DNA from: Condylostoma magnum | Taxonomy: Eukaryota; Ciliophora; Heterotrichea; Heterotrichida; Condylostomatidae | Reading direction: 5' to 3' | NCBI GenBank assembly: GCA_920105805.1 | Contig: CAKKTI010000143.1 | Span: 15,883 to 45,747 of the forward strand | Length of the DNA stretch: 29,865 nt | In this document: one piece after another, positions 23,053 through 29,865 of the stretch | Position numbering within the stretch: position 1 is the first letter of the stretch | Layout: the number at the start of each line of letters is the position of its first letter | Notes under the pieces: generated by a model | Databases searched by the model: none | What the model saw: the letters and a program-made list of their open reading frames with translations, nothing else | What the model was told of the DNA's origin: nothing | Program-made: the position numbers and the translations under genes

Positions 23053-25904
23053 ATGTCAAGCGATTAGATTTTCCACTAGATTCAGCAAATAATGCAATAG
23101 ACTCTAGATTAACAATTAATCCCATAACAAATGATAGTTTAAATTTCCGAACTATTTAATTAAAGTGCCATCCAATTTAGCAAATCATTACAACACGCTT
23201 TTTTCCAGATTCTTTCATTTAAATAATTGAATACTCGCGTTATACGTGGTATAAAGATTATTATGATAATAATTAAAGACTTAGTAGAAAGATAAGCTGT
23301 GTTTAATAGTGAATAGCTTTAAGATCTCCAAAGTACTATTAATGCATTTCTTATCATTATACTGAAATCAATTAAGTCGAATTCAGCTGTCAATAGATAA
23401 ATCGGATATAAATTTTGTAGTCATATAATGCAATTGTTATCTAATAACCTATAAATACTATCATAGACCAATAAGGACGAAGTTTTTAAGGTTGCTTTAA
23501 ACGGAATAAAAGATAAAAATTCTAAAGTAAGATTAGCTTCAGTTTAACTTGCAGCTTAATTACAACTTTTTGAAGAAATCTCAGCAATATGCTTACTTGA
23601 CCCCAATCCTGAAGTTAGAAAAATTGCAATTTAAAGTTTGAATTATGAGAACTAAGAGTACCTAATTAGAGCTTTGTCTGATTCCAATTATGAAGTAAGA
23701 TTATTAGCAGTTTAAAAACTATCTAAACAGAAATATATGGATCATGCACTATAAACTAAGTGAAGTATTGTAAAGATTTGTATTAATGAAAGAATTACTT
23801 CAATACGAAAGTGTGCTTAATAAATAATCATAAAGTTATTTTAGTAGAATAATACCTAGGAATTTGATAATATTACTGTGCTTTATTACTTTGTTGTATC
23901 TTTAGAAATAAAAAAATGAATGATTTTGATGTAGATATCTATAACTGTCTTATAAAACTCCTAAGTTGGATTTGCGAGGATGTTTTTCCTATTGAATCTT
24001 AATGTATTCTTGTTGAACAAATCTTAATCCCAAATCTATAAAACGATTAAAACAGCTCTCAAGAAGAAAACTAGTGTTAAATATCTCTCTATAGCTCTAT
24101 TTTGCTAAGAGTAATATTCTAAGCTTTGAACAAAAAGCAGTAAGAGAAATGTTTTTAATTATTACCACAATTAAACTTATTAAAACGTATGATTGATTAT
24201 TATGTATTATCATAATAACCTTAAGTAGTAATTATGCTTCTTTATGTAGTTTAATGTTATGATATGCGCGAAGAATTTGTAAGAAGAGATGTTTTAAACT
24301 TCTATATAAATCTTTGTACAGATATAGAAATAAAACTAGTAAATATGAACTCAGATGATTTAATTGCGTGGTAGTATAAAAAAATAGGTTGTAAAGAATA
24401 TTTTGATTATCAGGTAACAGATCTAATTGCAATAATATGCACTTAAATCAAATTTCTACTGTAGGATTATAATAGTGAGTTTTAAAGAATAATGATTGAA
24501 ATAATTAATGAAGTAAGAGAGCCATTAATGCCTCAATCTGATGAAGAAGAGTTGGAACAGGTAATATAATATTCTACATAAAATTATCCTAGTTTATTTC
24601 AGTAGAAAAACTTATTAATTAATTCAATTACTCAGGTAGAAGATGAAATTGAATAACTGGAAGAAGAATAAGAGTAATTGATTTTCTAGAATAAGTTTGT
24701 ATAAGCTGCAAATATAAGAAACTTTATCTAGGAAAAATATTAAGCTTTAGACCAGTTTGAAGAATAAATATAAGCTTTAAGTACACAAATTACAGAAATC
24801 CTAGAAAAATGCTTGATTTTAGCATCGGAAACACTTAGGAATTCTCCTTAAGGAGAAATGAACGCTGAAATGATGACTATAATGCAGTCATTATTTTATC
24901 CTGCTTTAAAAACAAAATCTCAACGAATTCAATGAATAGCATTAGAGTGTATTGGTTTATACACTCTATTAATATATTAGTAACAGAATTTACACATATT
25001 TTAATCAATACTAGAAAAGGGGAATGAATCAATAATAGAATTTGTTAGTTTAAAAGCTATTTTTGATTTTCTATTGATTTTTGATATTTCAGAATATATC
25101 AATAGTAAAGTTTTGAAATTATTAGAAAGTTACCTAGATAGTAATAATTAATACTTTTCAGCTTTATCATCAGAAGGTTTCTAAAAGTTGTTATTAGTAG
25201 GAAGAATTCCAAAATGTAAAATTATGATAGTTAAATTACTCCTAAAATACTTCAATCCTGATTAAGGCTATGAAGTAAAGCAATCTCTAAATTTATTTTT
25301 TGATAATTATGCTAAATTAACAGAAAGAAATGCGTCTAATCTTAATGAAGCATTTAAGATATTGATCGGAGCATTTACAAAGTATTTGAATAATGAGAAT
25401 TTAAAGCAAATCAATACTACATTTAATAGACTTAACATGAATAAGATATTTTCCTATATTTATCTTAATCCCTAGTATATTGATAAGAATTGTAACTTTA
25501 TGAAAAATTATCACTTTGACATGTTTTACTATTTAGTTACTTAATGTATAAAGTAATAACGTTAAATAGAAGTTGAAATATTCCCGAAAATGCTTGTATA
25601 ATCTAACTTTGAGTTATTTTCTTAATAATAATTAAAAATCTCTGATTTGATGTTAAATCAGATTTTGAATACTAAACTAAGTAAAATCAATTAAGAAAGA
25701 ATAGAAAAGGTTTTATATAAAGTTAACAAATTATAATAAAACAATGTAGAAATAGATGATTTGTATATGAATTGATTAGAAATCAAGTAGTAGAAAACCT
25801 AATAACATATAAAAGGCTTTCTACGTGAGATATTTCCAAATAGCAGTTCTTTTTGAACGCCTATTCCCCAAATTGAAGACCCTGATGATCCTATAGAACC
25901 ATAG
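23053..25904 (+). CDS. Condensin complex subunit 3 (CAP-G), about 950 aa, one frame break
   Basis: From ATG 23053 the frame runs through HEAT repeats: SAIQFSKSLQHAFFQIL, then NSAVNRQIGYKFCSHI, then DKNSKVRLASVQLAAQLQ, LDPNPEVRKIAIQSL and DSNYEVRLLAVQKLSK. These match the Cnd3/NCAPG N-terminus, which binds the kleisin and DNA in condensin and compacts chromosomes. The frame breaks at an A7 run (23910-23916) and resumes one base back at 23916 with MNDFDVDIYNCLIKLLSWIC, then the Cnd3-type C-terminal helices. It ends at TAG TAA, 25902-25907. TGA encodes Trp at three or more places, for example QTKWSIVKI and SSSFWTPIPQ. No 14- or 17-nt GT-AG intron fits the break. A sequencing error, a real indel or ribosomal slippage could explain it. 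Confidence 0.75.
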
Positions 25905-25975
25905 TAATTTGTTACATTTCTTATAAATATGACATCTTGTAGGTAATTCCTACTGAAAATTATAAGACAATTATA

Positions 25976-26968
25976 CTATAACTCAAAATTAATCTATTCA
26001 ATAGCCCAACTTGGTAAATCAGTCTTATAATTCTGTCCGCCAATACAGTATTTATAAGCAAACAATCAAATCAGAAACTACTAAGTTTCTTCCATGACAA
26101 TTTACTCTCCTCCTCCTTCTAACTTGATTTTCTTATATGGAAGAGTTTAAACCTCCGATAGCCTCTCTCCTCCGTAGCATATATCATTAGCAATGGGATA
26201 GCCTAAATGCTGTAAATGCACCCTAATCTAATGTGTTCTTCCAGTAAACGGCCTACATTTAATTACGCTTAAGTCATCGTCTTCACAATATCTTATCAAT
26301 TAAAACTACGTTTAACTAGATTTACCATTAATATCTGCCTAATAAATTCCATCTTTTCTACTTCTACATGAAACACCAATATCTAACAGTAGTTTCCCAG
26401 CAGGAAACCTTCCTCTAACTTTTGCTATATAACATTTCTTTGTCTCTTTCTATTTTAACATTTCCGTATATTACCTCGCAGTATCATTATCCCTTGCTAG
26501 AATGATAATGCCTCCTGTGAGTCTATCTAATCTAAAAACAGGTCTTAATCCACTGAATTCTGCTACCTCATTTTCTAATATTTTAGTTAAACTGTTGTAA
26601 TGATAAGCCCCACAGGGATGTGTAGGTATTGAATGAGGTTTTACAACAACAATTATTTCCTAGCTCTGATGAATAATCTTTATTTCTTCGTATAACACAG
26701 GAGGCTCGTTTCTAATAGCCTGATGAGTTATGCAGTCCCCATTTCTCAGTATATAATCCTATGGCACAGTACTTCCTTATACTAAAATTCTCCCTGATTC
26801 AATAGCACTTCTATAGTAGTTCTCATCATAAGCTTTAAACTCAGTTTTAAAAATGTCCATTATACATCTATTCCTTCACCTTTCCTTGCAATATGTTCTA
26901 TACTCATGAGTGTATTCTTAAACAACTCGTAATGCCAATCCTTCCTCAGTATGTTCAATTTTATACAT
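25976..26968 (-). CDS. RluA-family pseudouridine synthase, RPUSD2/Pus9-like, 330 aa
   Basis: Frame from ATG 26968 to TAG 25978-25976 (an in-frame TAG at 25996-25994 is an equally good end). The start carries the RPUSD2/Rib2-Pus9 signature with conserved KERW, its Trp written TGA (26878-26876), followed by an S4-like segment (YYRSAIESGRILVQGS). The RluA catalytic motif is RLDRLTGG, Asp near residue 148. Further motifs are RCRS-like folds, CRPFTGRTHQIRVHLQHL and GYPIANDICYGGE. The C-terminus has an IWLFAYKY segment as in eukaryotic homologues. The enzyme converts uridine to pseudouridine, in yeast relatives at tRNA position 32 and in mRNA. Its ATG is only 5 bp from the ATG of the divergent neighbour. 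Confidence 0.88.
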
Positions 26969-26973
26969 AAAAT

Positions 26974-28788
26974 ATGTCAGGGTCACTTGAAGAAATGCTA
27001 GGCAAGCCGTTGGAAGTTAGTTAGTAAGTTAGGGAACTTGATTTAAGATACTCTAAGAGCAGACCTGGATCAGTTCCCTCGCAAAGAGGGAGAACATCAT
27101 ATACAAATCACAAAAGAACGTTTTCATAAGAAAAAACTTTAAGTGGGTTTGTCTATTAAAACAAGCCTAAAAATTTAAGAGAGCATATGGTGAAAAGAAC
27201 ACTTTAATCTGCAGGGTTTAAAGTAAGATAGGAAAGTATGAGAAAAAGGTAAGAAGAACCACCTAAGGTCAATATGCGACGATTCAAAGAAAAGCAATTA
27301 GTATTGTATAAAGTTAGATTTGATAAGCATAATGTAGTATAGTAAGAAAGAGTAAGAAATGAGTTACTGATGTCTAAAAACCATCATCTTTTAAGAGCTA
27401 TGAAAAAAGAAATAAAAGAAAGTGAAAGATCATAAACTCAGAAAATGAAGGAAAGTGAGTAGTTTTTCTTCAGGCTTCAAAGGAAGCTAAAAGTGTTTAA
27501 CGAAGGGGACCCTGCTGATAAATTTTAAAGATTTGACATAAATACTACTGTGAATGATAAGAGTTTAGTTAAACAAAGAGTATGGAATGGAAAAGTAAGT
27601 TGATGGATGGAAAGGCATGGAGCTTTGGGATAATAAGATAACTTATTCAGTATGTACTGTAATAAGTTGTTTAATATTTTTGTGGAGGATAGGTTCTTAA
27701 CTGGGGAAGAGTTGCTATAAAAGCTGCATTAGGTTGGTGTATCCCCATATAAAGATATTTTAAGGCATTTGCTGTAGAATTTGTTATAAGCAAAGTAATT
27801 AAGTAAAGTTAATATACATAAAGAGTAATTTAAGAATCTGTTTAAAGGAGACAGCTTCACTAATTAAGTCATTTAAGAAATCAATTAAAAAATTGCTTAT
27901 AAGCGCAATTTGAATAGAGAAGATTTGTAAAGACCTGCTTCTATTTATGAGTATGTGGAAATAATTCAGAAATGGTGGTAATAGATTTCAAATAGGGAAC
28001 TTATGATAAAATAAAACTAACTTATTAAAGAACTCTAAAAACTATCTCTAATTACTGACTAAACTGAAGGGTTTAAGCAAATAAGGGTAAAATTAGGGCC
28101 AAAGCACTACATTGATTATAAGCTTTTCTATTAAATATTTTTATAGGGTATAATGAAAAGTTTGGTTTATTCTATTCCTTATGCTCTAAAAAGAATAAAA
28201 AACTAAAACATATCAATGAAGTTCAAATTTGAACAGTATTTGAGATATTTGATACAATAAGGTTTAGTGTAAGATAATTAAAACTTTGAGGCCAAAGAAG
28301 GATCAATTATAGTATAAAATAACGACAGAGAATTAGAGAAAACTGATTTAGAAGAGCTAAACAGTACATGGCATCAAACAACTCAATGGATTAAACATCA
28401 TAATAATTTTCATTAATAGTTAAATTTAAGAATAGTTATAGGATCAGTATTAAAATTCACTTATTTTTAGATAAAGCTAACATTAATAATGAGGAGAGAA
28501 ATTAATATAACCCTTCCATCAGTAATTTATAAAAAGGCAGATGAAACCATCACAAATCATAAAAATCAAATCAAAAGGCGAGAAAAGCATCGTTAAAATA
28601 TGCCAAAAAGTTATAAATCACAGAATTCCAAAATAGGATAAATATACATAATTAATGAGGCAGATGACTCGTAATAAACTCAATCATAATCTCATCAAAT
28701 TGTAATATAAAGCAAATGCAGAAGAGTTTTATCTAAATTCTGCTGTTGTTTTCCCAAATCATCAACTAGAAGAGTAGTAAACATCTAA
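26974..28788 (+). CDS. Hypothetical basic protein with EF-like helices, 604 aa
   Basis: Single frame from ATG 26974 (next Met 26995) to TAA 28786-28788; the preceding 25 codons have no stop-type codon. The first 200 residues are basic and helical (MKKEIKESERSQTQKMKES). A central segment, MYCNKLFNIFVEDRFLTG then EELLQKLHQVGVSPYKDIL, looks like a degenerate EF-hand pair without calcium ligands, preceded by consecutive Trp-Trp written TGA TGG. The C-terminal 100 residues are polar and include FCCCFPKSS, a Cys cluster that could be lipid-modified. No family recognised. It starts 5 bp from the divergent pseudouridine synthase and ends 8 bp before the next gene; part of the C-terminal region could belong to the latter's leader. 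Confidence 0.6.
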
Positions 28789-28796
28789 TTATAAAA

Positions 28797-29609
28797 ATGG
28801 AAGAAATAGAAATAACAACTCCAGCTTAGGGTGTAAGACAGATTTCCTTGAACAGTCCAAAAAGTGGTAATATGATGCATATGGACCTTGCTGCTGGTAT
28901 AACTAACGCTTTCTAAGAAGCTAGTAATGATTCTGATGTAAATTGTGTTATTCTAACAGCGAATGGGCCCCATTTCTGTGTTGGAGGAAATATCGAGTCA
29001 TTATATGAGTTAAGAGAAATAGCTGCTATAGACTAAGCAAGAAAAGCTGTTAAAATTCAAAAAGTACTGAAAAAGTGATAAGAAATGACAAATTCTATTT
29101 AAAACTGCAGAAAAGCTGTAATAGGAGTGTCTCACGGAATGACTATAGGATCAGGTATGGAGCTACTAGCGGCCTGTGATATAAGAATATGCACACAAGA
29201 CTGTACAATGTCTTTAAAAGAACCTTTTGTAGGATTAACTGCGTTTTAGGGTGCCTTATAAAGACTTCCTTAAATCGTAAGAAACCGTAGTTGGGTGAAT
29301 GACATAGTTTTTTCTGCTAGGAATATAACTGCATAGGAATGTATGGAGTTTGGATTAGTGTCGAGGGTTTATGAAAATAAAGAAACTGCTTTGGATTAAG
29401 CATTGAAGATTGCCAAGGTAATAAGCCAAAATAGCCCTAGAGCTGTATACGGTTCAAAAATGATTTCAAATGATGCTAGGAATATGACTTTTGTGTAGAG
29501 TATGAAAGCTGTAGCTGTGTTTAATAGCGGGAATCGATATGACGGGGACTATGAAGAAGGATATAAGTCGATTATAGAGAAGCGAAAGCCTCAATTTGCC
29601 AAGCTTTAG
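28797..29609 (+). CDS. Peroxisomal enoyl-CoA hydratase/isomerase (ECH1-like), 270 aa
   Basis: Crotonase fold from ATG 28797 to TAG 29607-29609. Oxyanion-hole motifs: FCVGGNIESL and HGMTIGSGMELLAACDIR. The C-terminal half is close to animal ECH1 (Δ3,5-Δ2,4-dienoyl-CoA isomerase): KEPFVGLTAFQGALQRLP, NRSWVNDIVFSAR and FGLVSRVYE. Of the three acids used by ECH1, the first (Asp176 in rat) is Glu here, the second Glu is kept, and the third (Asp204) is Gln, written TAG. The Glu/Glu pair is what a hydratase has. The chain ends RKPQFAKL, a type 1 peroxisomal targeting signal; it ends so only if the next TAG is a stop. A role in peroxisomal β-oxidation follows. KKWQEM uses TGA for Trp. Confidence 0.85.
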
Positions 29610-29655
29610 TTAGTAAGAATCCTTTAAACAATCTCTAAATATATAACGTTAATTA

Positions 29656-29865
29656 CTAAGCAATTTTATAACTTTCATAATCCAAACTCATAGTAAGCAC
29701 ACTTCTTATAATAAACTCAGATGTCATTAAATTAAAGCCTAAAGTTTGCAGTTTTTCATTGATTTTCCCATCTGCCGTAGTTTATGTACTGATACACACT
29801 AATTTTATATCAAATTTAGTAGGGAGTCTTGGCTAATAAGCCCCTCCTAAAATTTCTATTATAGG
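29656..29865 (-). CDS. C-terminal BRCT domain of a larger protein, 5' part outside window
   Basis: Minus-strand frame entering from the right edge and ending at tandem TAG TAA (29658-29653). The 69 visible residues look like one BRCT domain: EILGGAYQPRLPTKFDI (loop with GG), then KLVCIST, a helix KINEKLQTLGFNLM, and SEFIIRSVLTMSLDYESYKI, the usual closing helix and Y of BRCT repeats. BRCT domains bind phosphopeptides in DNA repair and replication proteins such as TopBP1 and DNA ligase IV. The parent protein cannot be named. It is convergent with the ECH gene with 46 bp between stops, which shows that TAG ends it. Confidence 0.6.

Noticed and set aside
1-29865. Window full of pseudogenes broken by stops
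   Set aside because: The interrupting codons are only TAA/TAG at Gln-type and TGA at Trp-type positions, with frame and motifs intact over kilobases, so reassignment explains them.

Overview
The window looks like macronuclear DNA of a ciliate with a fully ambiguous genetic code, most like the heterotrich Condylostoma (NCBI table 28). TAA and TAG are read as Gln and TGA as Trp inside conserved domains, yet genes also end at TGA, TAG or TAA. The ordinary-code reading therefore breaks nearly every gene into short pieces. Read with Q/Q/W decoding, about 16 long genes appear, almost all in a single uninterrupted frame. One 16-nt intron is visible, which fits the tiny introns of heterotrichs. The sequence is AT-rich and very compact: divergent start codons lie as little as 5 or 28 bp apart, and convergent genes are 22 to 71 bp apart or overlap. 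No mobile element, CRISPR array, rRNA or tRNA was recognised.

Layout. 1-2669 (-): bifunctional fatty acyl-CoA reductase/DHAP acyltransferase for ether lipids, running off the left edge. 2998-3759 (-): START-like protein. 3928-4826 (+): uncertain membrane or secreted protein with a frame change. 5063-6058 (+): C2H2 zinc-finger protein. A GC-rich island near 6225-6345 is unexplained. 6406-7536 (+): glucose-6-phosphatase-like PAP2 membrane protein. 7921-9129 (-): protein kinase. 9234-13232 (-): large EF-hand/WD40 protein of the WDR49/CFAP337 type. 13407-14855 (+): WNK/NRBP-like pseudokinase joined to a peptidoglycan-binding-like domain. 14978-15559 (+): small basic protein. 15576-17688 (+): leucine-rich-repeat/coiled-coil protein with the 16-nt intron. 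17711-18802 (-): degenerate EF-hand-type protein. 18918-19478 (+): MAPEG-like membrane protein. 19464-23024 (-): Gln-rich coiled-coil giant. 23053-25904 (+): condensin subunit CAP-G, with a frame break at an A7 run. 25976-26968 (-): RPUSD2-type pseudouridine synthase. 26974-28788 (+): unknown protein. 28797-29609 (+): peroxisomal enoyl-CoA hydratase/dienoyl-CoA isomerase ending in AKL. 29656-29865 (-): C-terminal BRCT domain, running off the right edge.

The genes do not form one pathway. Two lipid enzymes sit at opposite ends. The middle holds several genes of cilium-type architecture (WDR49-like, LRR/coiled-coil, EF-like). The central story is the code: conserved Trp residues encoded by TGA, long runs of TAA/TAG glutamines, and real ends marked by loss of such codons just upstream, often with a second stop codon following. 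Stop positions given as TAA or TAG are best guesses, because any such codon can also be sense.
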